From assembly GCA_947174275.1 (NCBI GenBank), contig CAMWIJ010000024.1:1-38692 (forward strand): a stretch of DNA of 38,692 bases, read 5' to 3'. The notes below the pieces were generated by a model that saw only the letters and a list, made by a program, of their open reading frames with translations, ran no database searches and had not been told where the DNA came from. This stretch comes from an uncultured Muribaculaceae bacterium (GTDB lineage Bacteria; Bacteroidota; Bacteroidia; Bacteroidales; Muribaculaceae). The position numbers and the translations under genes were made by a program. How positions within the stretch are numbered: position 1 is the stretch's first letter; each line of letters opens with the position of its first letter. This document shows positions 15,698-23,199 of this stretch, in pieces.

Positions 15698-16654
15698 ATG
15701 CAAATAGACAGAAACGCAGCCGACAAGGTGTCGTACCGCGACACGCTGAAATCGATGGACACGGAAGAACATATCGATCTGTGGTTCTATCGTCCGATCG
15801 GATATATGTGGGCAAAACTTGCAGCCCGCTTCGGAATAACGCCCAACGCAATAACCATAGCGTCGATATTTCTTGGCGTAGGTGCGGGCGTAGCCTTCTA
15901 CTACAACAACATCTGGATCAACATCTTAGGCATGATACTGCTGGTATGGGCCAACTCATTTGACAGTGCCGACGGCCAGCTTGCGCGCATGACCGGCCAA
16001 TACTCCCGACTGGGACGCATACTCGACGGTCTGGCCGGCGACCTTTGGTTTATCACCATTTATTTCTCGCTGTGTTTCCGCGAGATAGTCACGTCGCCGT
16101 TTTTCATCGAGCACCACTGGGTGATATGGACTCTTGCCGTGACTACAGGCATCTGTCATGCCAAGCAGGCGTCGATGGCCGACCATTACCGCCAGTTCCA
16201 TCTTTTCTTCCTCAAAGGGAAGGACGGCAGCGAGCTCGAAAATGTGGATGACCTGCGCGCCCGTCAGAAAGCCACTCCGTGGAAGGGCAATTTCTGGAGC
16301 AAGGTGACAATGGCATTTTATATCAACTACACCGTGTCGCAGGAGAAGATGACCCCTGCCATGGAGGCACTGCGCAAAGAGTTGCGCGAGCGTTTCGGCG
16401 GCGGTACTATCCCGCAGCAGTTCAGAGACGATTTCCGCGCCATGAGCCTTCCGCTGATGAAGTATACGAACATACTGTCGTTCAACTGGCGCGTCATAGT
16501 GCTCTTCATATCACTGTTCGTAAGAATGCCCTGGATATATTTTGTGTTTGAGTTCACAGTGCTCAACACGCTTATGATCTATATGGTGGTGCGTCACGAG
16601 CGCCTCTGCAAAATCCTCACCCAACGTCTAAAAGAAGGAAAATATGGCAACTGA
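15698..16654 (+). CDS. CDP-alcohol phosphotransferase family membrane enzyme
   Basis: This predicted inner-membrane enzyme transfers a phospho-alcohol between a CDP-linked donor and an acceptor, as in phosphatidylinositol-phosphate or related lipid synthesis. The signature lies at residues 89-115: Asp89 and Asp92 in DSADGQLAR, then Gly106 and Asp110. The family pattern D-x2-DG-x2-AR-x8-G-x3-D-x3-D fits except that the last Asp is one place late (Asp115, not 114). Hydrophobic segments flank the motif and fill the C-terminus. The ATG at 15698 gives 318 residues; GTG starts at 15677 or 15638 are possible. The HAD gene overlaps its end by 11 bases, implying coupled translation. Confidence 0.87.
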   Translation: MQIDRNAADKVSYRDTLKSMDTEEHIDLWFYRPIGYMWAKLAARFGITPNAITIASIFLGVGAGVAFYYNNIWINILGMILLVWANSFDSADGQLARMTGQYSRLGRILDGLAGDLWFITIYFSLCFREIVTSPFFIEHHWVIWTLAVTTGICHAKQASMADHYRQFHLFFLKGKDGSELENVDDLRARQKATPWKGNFWSKVTMAFYINYTVSQEKMTPAMEALRKELRERFGGGTIPQQFRDDFRAMSLPLMKYTNILSFNWRVIVLFISLFVRMPWIYFVFEFTVLNTLMIYMVVRHERLCKILTQRLKEGKYGN

Positions 16655-17363
16655 GATAAAAGGGATAATATTTGACTACGGAGGCACAATCGACAGCCAT
16701 GGCGACCACTGGAGCGAAGTCATCTATGACGGCTACAAAGCCTGCGGACTCAATGTCGACAAGGAGGAGTTCCGCACGAGTTATGTCTATGCCGAACGTG
16801 AGCTTGCCCGCACGCGTCACATCTATCCGGAGCATACGTTTCTCGACCTGATGGAGATAAAGATGCGTCTTGAGCTTGACGACCTTGCCGCACGCGGGAT
16901 AATCACCCGCGAGGTGGCCGAAGAAAAGGCATCGCCTGTAGCTCGCTATTGCTACGAGCGCGCAAGAGCTTCGGTCGATGACGCGCGCCCCGTGCTCGAG
17001 AAGCTCGCGGAACGCTATCCGCTGGTGCTCGTATCAAACTTCTACGGCAATGTGGAGAGCGTGATACGCGACATGGGGATACGCCAGTATTTCCGCGGCA
17101 TCATAGAGAGCGCCGTTGTGGGAGTGCGCAAACCCGACGCACGCATATTCATGCTCGGCGTCATCGCCCTCGGGCTGAAGCCTGAGGAGGTGCTTGTGGT
17201 CGGGGACAGCATGCGCAAGGATATCATGCCTGCCGAGTCGATAGGCTGCCGCACAGCGTGGCTTAAAGGCAAAGGCTGGACGGCTGAGGAAGATGCGATG
17301 ACACATGCGTCGCAGATAGCGTCGCTCGACGATCTTCTGCCACTGACAGGCACCGAGAAATAA
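16644..17363 (+). CDS. HAD-family hydrolase
   Basis: This 239-residue protein has the haloacid dehalogenase fold. Motif I is FDYGGT with nucleophile Asp11; motif II is LVLVSNF; the lysine of motif III is in VRKPDARIF; and motif IV is VVGDSMRKD. In typical HAD phosphatases motif I is DxDx(T/V); here the second Asp is replaced by Gly13. By position it could be the phosphatase that removes phosphate from a phosphatidyl-polyol-phosphate made by the preceding enzyme, but the altered motif leaves that open. A helical cap domain occupies roughly residues 16-110. It overlaps the upstream gene by 11 bases and GtrA follows 36 bases later. Confidence 0.85.
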   Translation: MATEIKGIIFDYGGTIDSHGDHWSEVIYDGYKACGLNVDKEEFRTSYVYAERELARTRHIYPEHTFLDLMEIKMRLELDDLAARGIITREVAEEKASPVARYCYERARASVDDARPVLEKLAERYPLVLVSNFYGNVESVIRDMGIRQYFRGIIESAVVGVRKPDARIFMLGVIALGLKPEEVLVVGDSMRKDIMPAESIGCRTAWLKGKGWTAEEDAMTHASQIASLDDLLPLTGTEK

Positions 17364-17399
17364 GGAAATTTATTAGTCAGAACCTGAAAAACCGCTGCA

Positions 17400-17924
17400 A
17401 TGAAAAAGAAAGAGATCAAATCAAAGTTTCTGCATGGAGGAGGCATATTCATGTTTCTCCGTTCGGTCGTCACGTCGCAGATTTCAGCTTACACCGATTT
17501 CATTGTCAGTTTTGTTTTCTACGCCCTGATATCGCTTTCGGCTGGTATCTCAGCGATGATTGGCGCGACGGCGGGCGGCATTGTCAATTGTCTGATAAAC
17601 TACAAGTTCACATTCCGCATGCGCGAGAGCTCGTATCTTGCCATCGGCATAAAATTTTTCCTCGTGTGGCTGGGAAGCCTCCTGCTCAACACATTCGGCA
17701 CGCAGTATCTTACCAATCTGCTTGACAGCAGTTCGCTTCTCGACTCCGTCAACATGGTCGACAATATCCGCTTCACCATCGCCCGTATCATCACGTCAAT
17801 AGTAGTGTCGGTGTTCTGGAATTTCATGCTGCAGCGCTATTTTGTATTCCGCGCCACGGCATTCGACAACTTCATCGACCGGTGTCATTATTTTCTCCAC
17901 GCCACATTCTCGAAGCGTTATTGA
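17400..17924 (+). CDS. GtrA-like membrane protein
   Basis: GtrA-family proteins are small integral membrane proteins linked to moving lipid-linked sugars across the inner membrane. The 174-residue product has a basic N-terminus (MKKKEIKSK) and four hydrophobic segments at roughly residues 38-56, 58-76, 80-110 and 125-145. It shows the family-like signatures GGIVNCLINYKFTF and WNFMLQRYFVFR. It closes the five-gene cassette and could flip the lipid made by the other products; that role is inference. A GC-rich hairpin at 17947-17979 follows, between this gene and the convergent sigma-factor operon. Confidence 0.85.
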   Translation: MKKKEIKSKFLHGGGIFMFLRSVVTSQISAYTDFIVSFVFYALISLSAGISAMIGATAGGIVNCLINYKFTFRMRESSYLAIGIKFFLVWLGSLLLNTFGTQYLTNLLDSSSLLDSVNMVDNIRFTIARIITSIVVSVFWNFMLQRYFVFRATAFDNFIDRCHYFLHATFSKRY

Positions 17925-17946
17925 GGAAGTTTCAGTAGAAATAAAT

Positions 17947-17979
17947 CGGGCTCCGCAGCAGTCACAGCAACGAAGCCCG
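17947..17979. terminator. Hairpin between convergent operons
   Basis: CGGGCT (17947-17952) pairs with AGCCCG (17974-17979), extended inward by CG/CG with a mismatch. It lies 23 bases after the GtrA stop and could end rightward transcription. The T-tract is weak, with an AT-rich stretch further on. Confidence 0.45.
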
Positions 17980-18042
17980 GGAGATGTCTATATTCAATAT
18001 TTATAGTATAAAAAAATTGTTTTTACTCTCGTTCTCTTTTTT

Positions 18043-18072
18043 TTGTTAATACGGTTTAAATTCAAACACTCT
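18043..18072 (-). repeat. 30-bp repeat, right member of inverted pair (AGAGTGT family)
   Basis: This is the exact reverse complement of 11997-12026. On the minus strand it begins one base after the TAA stop of the DUF6108-like gene, just as the left copy begins one base after the frr stop. It is followed (minus strand) by a run of eight or more As. Confidence 0.85.
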
Positions 18073-18073
18073 C

Positions 18074-18910
18074 TTACTTCAGGTTGGCGAGCGCTGATTT
18101 GAGCAGCTGTGTGATTACGCTGTCACCGTCATCTGCCATCAACTTTTTTAGCACCTCACGCGCGGTAGCTTTGTCCTCGCTGCTGACATCTGATGTGTTT
18201 TTGCAGTGCTCGTAGATTTTTGCCGCCATAGTCTGACGGGTCTTAAGGTGTTCTGACGACATCATGTTCACATAACCCATAAACACAGTGAACCAGCTAT
18301 TGATGAATGAATTGTCAGTGTTGCCCGAGAAAGTATATTGCATCGGGCGGTCGCCGTTGTAGATAGTCACAGTTCTGGCAGAGGATGCCGACTGGCGATG
18401 TTTGAGAGTCGTGGCGTATGTGACAATGAGAGTGCCATGGATTTCTCCGGATTTCTCCTCCCAGTTCATGGCGTAGGCGTAACGGTAGTTGCCTGACGGA
18501 TCTTCTTTAGGAGGCGCGAGAAAACATGCATACACATAGCGGCGTCCTGCCTGAGTCACCTGCACACCGCCATTATTGCCGTCACCCACCGCGAGAACGA
18601 TATCGCTGTCGTCGGCCGATGTGACTCCGCTGCTTGTGCTATAGGCGAGATTGTCGTCGTCACGGAATGCCTTGACAATGTTATCGACAAGGCCGATTTT
18701 CCTTGAAGGGAGAACGAATTTATATATATCTGACTGCGACAGTTTTATGCCTGTGTCAGTATCCTTTTCCTTTGAATGGCTCTCTGAGAGCGTCACATCT
18801 CCGCTCTGTATGAGCTTGTCAAACGCTTTACGGATATTTGTCTGCGCTTCGGCGCCGAGCGGCATTGCCGCCATGAGAATACAGATAAGTGATAAGATTT
18901 TTGTTTTCAT
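18074..18910 (-). CDS. Exported protein, DUF6108-like
   Basis: The 278-residue product begins with a signal peptide (MKTKILSLICILMAAMPLGA, cleavage likely after AEA). The mature part includes GIKLSQSDIYKFVLP and a long polar middle. It resembles the Bacteroidales family DUF6108; that match is from memory. It is the third gene of a leftward operon after an ECF sigma factor and a probable anti-sigma factor, 11 bases after the latter. It may be a sensor partner or regulated output of that system in the periplasm, which is inference. Its stop codon touches the 30-bp inverted repeat, whose TAAGAG-like end may even supply the TAA. Confidence 0.72.
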   Translation of the reverse strand: MKTKILSLICILMAAMPLGAEAQTNIRKAFDKLIQSGDVTLSESHSKEKDTDTGIKLSQSDIYKFVLPSRKIGLVDNIVKAFRDDDNLAYSTSSGVTSADDSDIVLAVGDGNNGGVQVTQAGRRYVYACFLAPPKEDPSGNYRYAYAMNWEEKSGEIHGTLIVTYATTLKHRQSASSARTVTIYNGDRPMQYTFSGNTDNSFINSWFTVFMGYVNMMSSEHLKTRQTMAAKIYEHCKNTSDVSSEDKATAREVLKKLMADDGDSVITQLLKSALANLK

Positions 18911-18921
18911 ACCGTTTATAT

Positions 18922-19608
18922 TTATAGCATTATTATTCTGTCGATATCGGGAGCGTTGTCAATCATCGCGGCTAAAGTCTCGGCCGGCAGCGAGGCGCAT
19001 TCGGCAAGTTGGATTGCAGCGTCAATGTAGGCATAATATTCATCTTCGTAGATGTCGGCCATTGTCATGGCGATATCGTTGTCGATGCGTGCCTGCTCAA
19101 TTCTCATTAATTCGTCGATGTCGATTTCTTCGGACGGCACGGAGGCTACCACCTTTTTTTCAACGTCGGGTTTCCGCGGTGTGCGGTGTGCCGGAGCAGT
19201 CTGCTCTGCCGGTTGAGCCGGCTCAGAGGAGTCCTCAGTCTCTATGACTTGCACCTGCATTGTCTGCGGCTTTTCCGGAGAGATGGAAGCCGTCAGCTCA
19301 CGGGTGATATGAGTCGGGGTTGATATGATGCCGGGGAGGAACAGCAGACCGGCCAAAGCGGCTGCAACTCCTGAAACCAGCATGAGGAGAAGCCGACGGC
19401 GGCGGCGCAACCTCGGGCGGAATACCTTCCATTCGCGGGCTGCATCGACATCGGGCGCGGGCATCAGCGACTCCTGCAACAGAGCAGACATATCATAGAG
19501 TCCGCGCAGCTCATCGTCAGCCATGATTGCCGCGATTTCATCGGAAGAAAGCACATCCGGGCGGTCAATCATCTTTTCGACAAGGCTATTTCTGATTTCG
19601 TCGGTCAT
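18922..19608 (-). CDS. Probable membrane anti-sigma factor
   Basis: This 228-residue protein has a cytoplasmic N-terminal part of about 70 residues, an arginine-rich stretch (PRLRRRRRL), one membrane helix at about residues 73-95, and a periplasmic acidic C-terminal part. That topology and its place directly after an ECF sigma gene, with a 4-base overlap, are typical of anti-sigma factors. No zinc-binding HxxxCxxC motif is visible in the N-terminal part, so it is not of the ZAS type. It should hold the sigma factor inactive until an envelope signal; the signal is unknown. The assignment rests on context and topology. Confidence 0.72.
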   Translation of the reverse strand: MTDEIRNSLVEKMIDRPDVLSSDEIAAIMADDELRGLYDMSALLQESLMPAPDVDAAREWKVFRPRLRRRRRLLLMLVSGVAAALAGLLFLPGIISTPTHITRELTASISPEKPQTMQVQVIETEDSSEPAQPAEQTAPAHRTPRKPDVEKKVVASVPSEEIDIDELMRIEQARIDNDIAMTMADIYEDEYYAYIDAAIQLAECASLPAETLAAMIDNAPDIDRIIML

Positions 19609-20090
19609 GGTTTATTTGTTTTGAAATGAGTCCGTAATTTTTTAAGAGCGCTCACTATGCATTTATTGATCATCGACACCGATACATCAAGCCGCTCGGC
19701 CGTCTCTTTGTATGACAGACCTTCGGCGTAGATTTTATCGACCACCTGGCGTTCACGCCCCGACAGGAGAGACTGCACGGCCGTCTGCACCATCAGGTGC
19801 CGCTCCTCTATGTCTGTAGAGTAGGATGTTTCGTCGAGCGGAAAACGTCGGCGGAAACGTTCACGAGTGTCAGCGGCGGCTATGCGGTTGAGGCAGAGAT
19901 TGCGCACAGAGCGTATGACGAAAGCCTGCGGATTGTCGATAACCGTATCAGATTCCCAGAGCCGAAGGAATATCTCCTGCACCGCGTCACGCGCGTCATC
20001 CTCATCGTGAAGGAGACTTACGGCGAGCCCCATTGCGGGAGGGAAGCAGCGCAGGTATATGGCTTCGAACTCTGTGACTGAATATTGCAT
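19605..20090 (-). CDS. RNA polymerase sigma-70 factor, ECF subfamily
   Basis: This 161-residue protein has sigma region 2 at about residues 8-70, including HDEDDARDAVQEIFLRLWES, and sigma region 4 at about residues 105-155, with ERQVVDKIYAEGLSYKETAE followed by a helix-turn-helix ending in ALKKLRTHF. It lacks regions 1 and 3, as expected for ECF factors. The anti-sigma gene overlaps its stop by four bases (ATGA). The operon probably regulates itself, but no clear ECF promoter was recognised upstream. Confidence 0.92.
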   Translation of the reverse strand: MQYSVTEFEAIYLRCFPPAMGLAVSLLHDEDDARDAVQEIFLRLWESDTVIDNPQAFVIRSVRNLCLNRIAAADTRERFRRRFPLDETSYSTDIEERHLMVQTAVQSLLSGRERQVVDKIYAEGLSYKETAERLDVSVSMINKCIVSALKKLRTHFKTNKP

Positions 20091-20179
20091 TTTAACCGTT
20101 CTTTACAGTGTAGACAGGCATATCGGGAAAATCATTACCGCAATTTATGATTTTTTTCTGACAAAACCGGTATTTTTAC

Positions 20180-20238
20180 AAAAAACGGCAGCCCCCGCAT
20201 CTGTAAGCCGTCAATGGCAGTGCAGATGCAGGGGCTGC
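20180..20238 (-). terminator. Intrinsic terminator of adk
   Basis: GCAGCCCCCGCATCTG (20188-20203) pairs with CAGATGCAGGGGCTGC (20223-20238) with one mismatch. On the minus strand the stem is followed by CGTTTTTTGT (six Ts). It begins 48 bases after the adk stop, so it ends the leftward hpt-adk transcript. Confidence 0.8.
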
Positions 20239-20285
20239 GGTATTCCGGCACGGCAATGTGCGTCAGCCGGAAAAGTAAGGTGATA

Positions 20286-20855
20286 TTATGCCTCGATGAC
20301 TTCGGCTATGCGGTCGAATATCTCGTCGATGGAACCGGTAGCGTGAATCGAGCGGTATTTTCCTTCATTGATATAGTAATCACGCAGAGGGAGGGTCTGG
20401 TTGTGATATACTTCAAGACGCTTGTTGATGGTGTCGAGATTGTCGTCGGAGCGACCTGACTCCTGACCGCGCTTGAGGAGACGCTCAACAAGTTCATCTT
20501 CGGGCACTTCAAGACCGATAACCGAGTCGATTTTCATGCCGCGCTCGGCGAGGAGCTGTTTGAGGGCGCGGGCCTGAGGGATAGTGCGGGGAAATCCGTC
20601 GAGAATGAGGCCTTTTGACACTTCGGCATCATTGTCGATGGTGTGAGCCAGAATTTCGATCATGAGGTCGTCGGGGATGAGCTGTCCGCGTGAGCAATAT
20701 GAGTCAGCCACGATGCCGAGTTCGGTCTTGCGCGCGATATGGTCGCGCAGGAGCTCGCCCGTCGAGATGTGACGGAGATGATATTTTTCGATAATTCGTT
20801 CGCTCTGAGTACCTTTACCGCTTCCGGGCGCTCCAAAAATAATGATATTGGGCAT
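20286..20855 (-). CDS. adk: Adenylate kinase
   Basis: Adk interconverts ATP plus AMP and two ADP. The P-loop GAPGSGKGT is at residues 8-16, followed by STGELLRDHI for AMP binding, LDGFPRTIPQA, and the arginine-rich RLLKRGQESGRSDD. The 189-residue length marks the short type without the zinc-binding LID domain, usual in Bacteroidetes. It lies 127 bases after hpt on the same strand and ends in a strong terminator, so the two purine-related genes may share a transcript. Confidence 0.96.
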   Translation of the reverse strand: MPNIIIFGAPGSGKGTQSERIIEKYHLRHISTGELLRDHIARKTELGIVADSYCSRGQLIPDDLMIEILAHTIDNDAEVSKGLILDGFPRTIPQARALKQLLAERGMKIDSVIGLEVPEDELVERLLKRGQESGRSDDNLDTINKRLEVYHNQTLPLRDYYINEGKYRSIHATGSIDEIFDRIAEVIEA

Positions 20856-20982
20856 GATTGTTATGATTTAGAAATTACATAAGTTGACTTACGGCTCCGT
20901 CGTGTCATGGAGGAGCCGGTGTCTTTGCCCGGTATTTCGTGTTTTAAGGTTAAAAATATATCTCCTGTAGACGGAGATGGTG

Positions 20983-21525
20983 TCAGTTGCTTTCTTTAAG
21001 CACGTAGATATCGTCGAGATTACGGGCGAGTCCGTCGATATCGAGGCCGAAGCCGATGATGAATTTAGATGGTATGGCAAAACCGACATAGTCGGGTTTG
21101 ACGTCGACTTTGAGCGCGTCGGGCTTGAACAGGAGCGTAGCCACTTTGATGTCGGCGGGCTCTTTCTCCCTGAGCGTTTCGAGAAGCCGTATTATAGTGT
21201 TTCCGGTATCGACGATATCTTCCACGACTATGACCGTGCGTCCTTTGATATCTTCATTGAGGCCGATAACCTCCTTAACCACACCTGTCGAGCCCATTCC
21301 CTCGTAGCTTTTGAGGCGAATGAAAGAAATCTCGGCATCAAAGTCCACCGCTCTGAAGAGGTCGGCGGCAAAAGGGAAAGCACCGTTAAGCACACACAGG
21401 AACAAGGGATTTTTGCCTTCGCATTCGGCTGAAATCGTCCCCGCTATCTCTTTTATGCGCTTGTCGATTTGCTCTCGTCGGATGTATGGCTCGAATGTGA
21501 GCCCGTTGTATGTTACCTGATCCAT
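20983..21525 (-). CDS. hpt: Hypoxanthine phosphoribosyltransferase
   Basis: Hpt salvages hypoxanthine (and often guanine) to IMP or GMP using PRPP. The 180-residue protein has the PRPP-binding loop [13 protein letters not shown] (residues 98-110) with its two acidic residues, and the [11 protein letters not shown] and FIRLKSYEG segments of the family. The downstream adk supports a purine-salvage setting. A -7 promoter element lies on the minus strand at 21546-21553. Confidence 0.94.
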   Translation of the reverse strand: MDQVTYNGLTFEPYIRREQIDKRIKEIAGTISAECEGKNPLFLCVLNGAFPFAADLFRAVDFDAEISFIRLKSYEGMGSTGVVKEVIGLNEDIKGRTVIVVEDIVDTGNTIIRLLETLREKEPADIKVATLLFKPDALKVDVKPDYVGFAIPSKFIIGFGLDIDGLARNLDDIYVLKESN

Positions 21526-21545
21526 TGTATAAATGTAAATTAGTG

Positions 21546-21553
21546 CAAATTTA
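21546..21553 (-). promoter_or_regulatory. Probable -7 element of hpt promoter
   Basis: On the minus strand this reads TAAATTTG, matching TAnnTTTG, 20 bases before the hpt start codon. No good TTTG -33 element is found at the right distance. Confidence 0.4.
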
Positions 21554-21594
21554 CGTAAAGAATTTTATAAATCATCTACGTTGGGGCAAGTTTT

Positions 21595-21626
21595 TTTGAT
21601 ACGCTGAAAAAAAATGTGTAATTTTG
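21595..21626 (+). promoter_or_regulatory. Promoter of nnr
   Basis: TTTG (21595-21598), a 20-base spacer and TAATTTTG (21619-21626) match the Bacteroidetes consensus fully. The ATG of the next gene is at 21650, giving a leader of about 15-20 bases. Confidence 0.72.
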
Positions 21627-21649
21627 TAGTCAACAATGCGCATTGATCA

Positions 21650-23173
21650 ATGAAGATATTTACTAACAGCGAAATTCGCCAGATAGACCAATATACAATT
21701 GAGCATGAGGATATTAAACCCATCGAACTTGTAGAGCGCGTGGCACGCGCCGTGGCCGACGAGATAACAGCCCGATGGCGTCAGTCAAAGCCGGTGGTCA
21801 TATTTGCCGGCCCGGGCAACAACGGCGCCGACGCTCTTGCCGCGGGCGCACTGCTGTCGGAAAGCGGATATAAGGTGCATGCCTACCTTTTCAATATCGG
21901 AGGGAACAAGCTTTCGCCCGAATGCACGGTGTGCCGCGACCGCTTCGTGCAATGTCACGGAGTGGGGATAACGGAGGTAATCGACACATTCATGATGCCT
22001 GACCTCCAGCGCAACCTTCTCATAATCGACGGCCTGTTCGGCTCCGGCCTGCGCGACCCGCTCAAGGGGGGCTTCTCCTATCTTGTGCAACGCATCAACG
22101 AGGCCAAAGCCACGGTAGTGTCAATAGACATACCGTCGGGACTTGCCGGCGACTGGAACCCCGCACTGATATCACGTGACGTAATACACGCTTCGCTGAC
22201 GCTTGCCATACAGCATCCGCGGCTGGCATTTTTCATAGCCGACAACGCCGAGCTTGTCGGGGAATGGAAAGTGCTCGACATCGGGCTGAGCCAGAAAGCC
22301 GCCGCCGAGATAAAAGCGAAATTCTATCTTGTGGAGGATGTGGATGTGTATCGTTCACTCAAACGCCGCCCGCTGTTCTCATCGAAAGCCGACTATGGCT
22401 CTGCACTGATCTATGCCGGCAGCTACGGCATGATGGGCGCTGCGGTAATGGCCGCCCGCGGAGCACTTCGTTCCGGCGTGGGCAAAGTCACCGTCGAGGC
22501 TCCCAAATGCGGCTATCCGATAATACAGTCGGCAGCACCCGAAGCTCTATACAGCGCCAATCAGGGAGAGATGTATATCGACCGCATGCGTCCCGCCCAC
22601 CAGTATAACGCCATCGCCGTAGGCCCCGGCATCGGCACCAACGAGACGACACTGCGTGCTCTCGAAGAGCTTCTGCTTTCGACAAAGACTCCGATAATAC
22701 TCGATGCCGACGCGCTCAACTGCATAGCCATGAAGCCGGCAATGCTCAACTCCCTGTCCATGCTGTCAATCATCACACCGCACGCAGGGGAGTTTGACCG
22801 CCTGTTCGGACACCACACCTCTATGGAGGCCCGTCTGCGCAAAGCATGCGAGGTGGCAAGACACTACCAGATATTGATTGTACTCAAAGGGCATTATACC
22901 TCGATCATACGCCCCGACGGCAAAATATATTTCAACTCATCGGGGTGTCCGGCAATGGCGACCCCCGGCAGCGGCGACGTGCTCACAGGCATGCTTGCCG
23001 GTTTTATGGCACAGGGCTACAGCCCGGAGATAGCAACATTGCTGGCTGTTTATCTTCACGGCCTTGCCGGAGAGATAGCCGCCGACGAGCATGGCGACTA
23101 TGGCGTCGTGGCGGGAGATATCGCCGACAATATCGGCTGCGCCATCAAAGCCATAATGGAACCGGCCCGTTAA
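21650..23173 (+). CDS. nnr: Bifunctional NAD(P)H-hydrate epimerase/dehydratase
   Basis: This enzyme repairs hydrated NADH and NADPH: the N-terminal domain interconverts the R and S hydrates, and the C-terminal domain dehydrates the S form using ADP or ATP. The 507-residue protein has the epimerase (YjeF-N) domain with VIFAGPGNNGADALAAG at about residues 48-64, and a ribokinase-like dehydratase domain from about residue 230. The latter carries GSYGMMGAAVMAARGALRSG, ITPHAGEFDRLFG and ATPGSGDVLTGMLAGF with the catalytic GSGD. Fusion of the two domains is normal in bacteria. The next gene starts immediately and is probably cotranslated. Confidence 0.95.
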   Translation: MKIFTNSEIRQIDQYTIEHEDIKPIELVERVARAVADEITARWRQSKPVVIFAGPGNNGADALAAGALLSESGYKVHAYLFNIGGNKLSPECTVCRDRFVQCHGVGITEVIDTFMMPDLQRNLLIIDGLFGSGLRDPLKGGFSYLVQRINEAKATVVSIDIPSGLAGDWNPALISRDVIHASLTLAIQHPRLAFFIADNAELVGEWKVLDIGLSQKAAAEIKAKFYLVEDVDVYRSLKRRPLFSSKADYGSALIYAGSYGMMGAAVMAARGALRSGVGKVTVEAPKCGYPIIQSAAPEALYSANQGEMYIDRMRPAHQYNAIAVGPGIGTNETTLRALEELLLSTKTPIILDADALNCIAMKPAMLNSLSMLSIITPHAGEFDRLFGHHTSMEARLRKACEVARHYQILIVLKGHYTSIIRPDGKIYFNSSGCPAMATPGSGDVLTGMLAGFMAQGYSPEIATLLAVYLHGLAGEIAADEHGDYGVVAGDIADNIGCAIKAIMEPAR

Positions 23174-23199
23174 TGGAACAACTTATCGATTTAACGCTT

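Noticed and set aside
22846..23199. Upstream extension of the DUF4831-like frame inside nnr
   Set aside because: The extension overlaps the catalytic end of nnr in another frame; the signal peptide at 23200 marks the true start.
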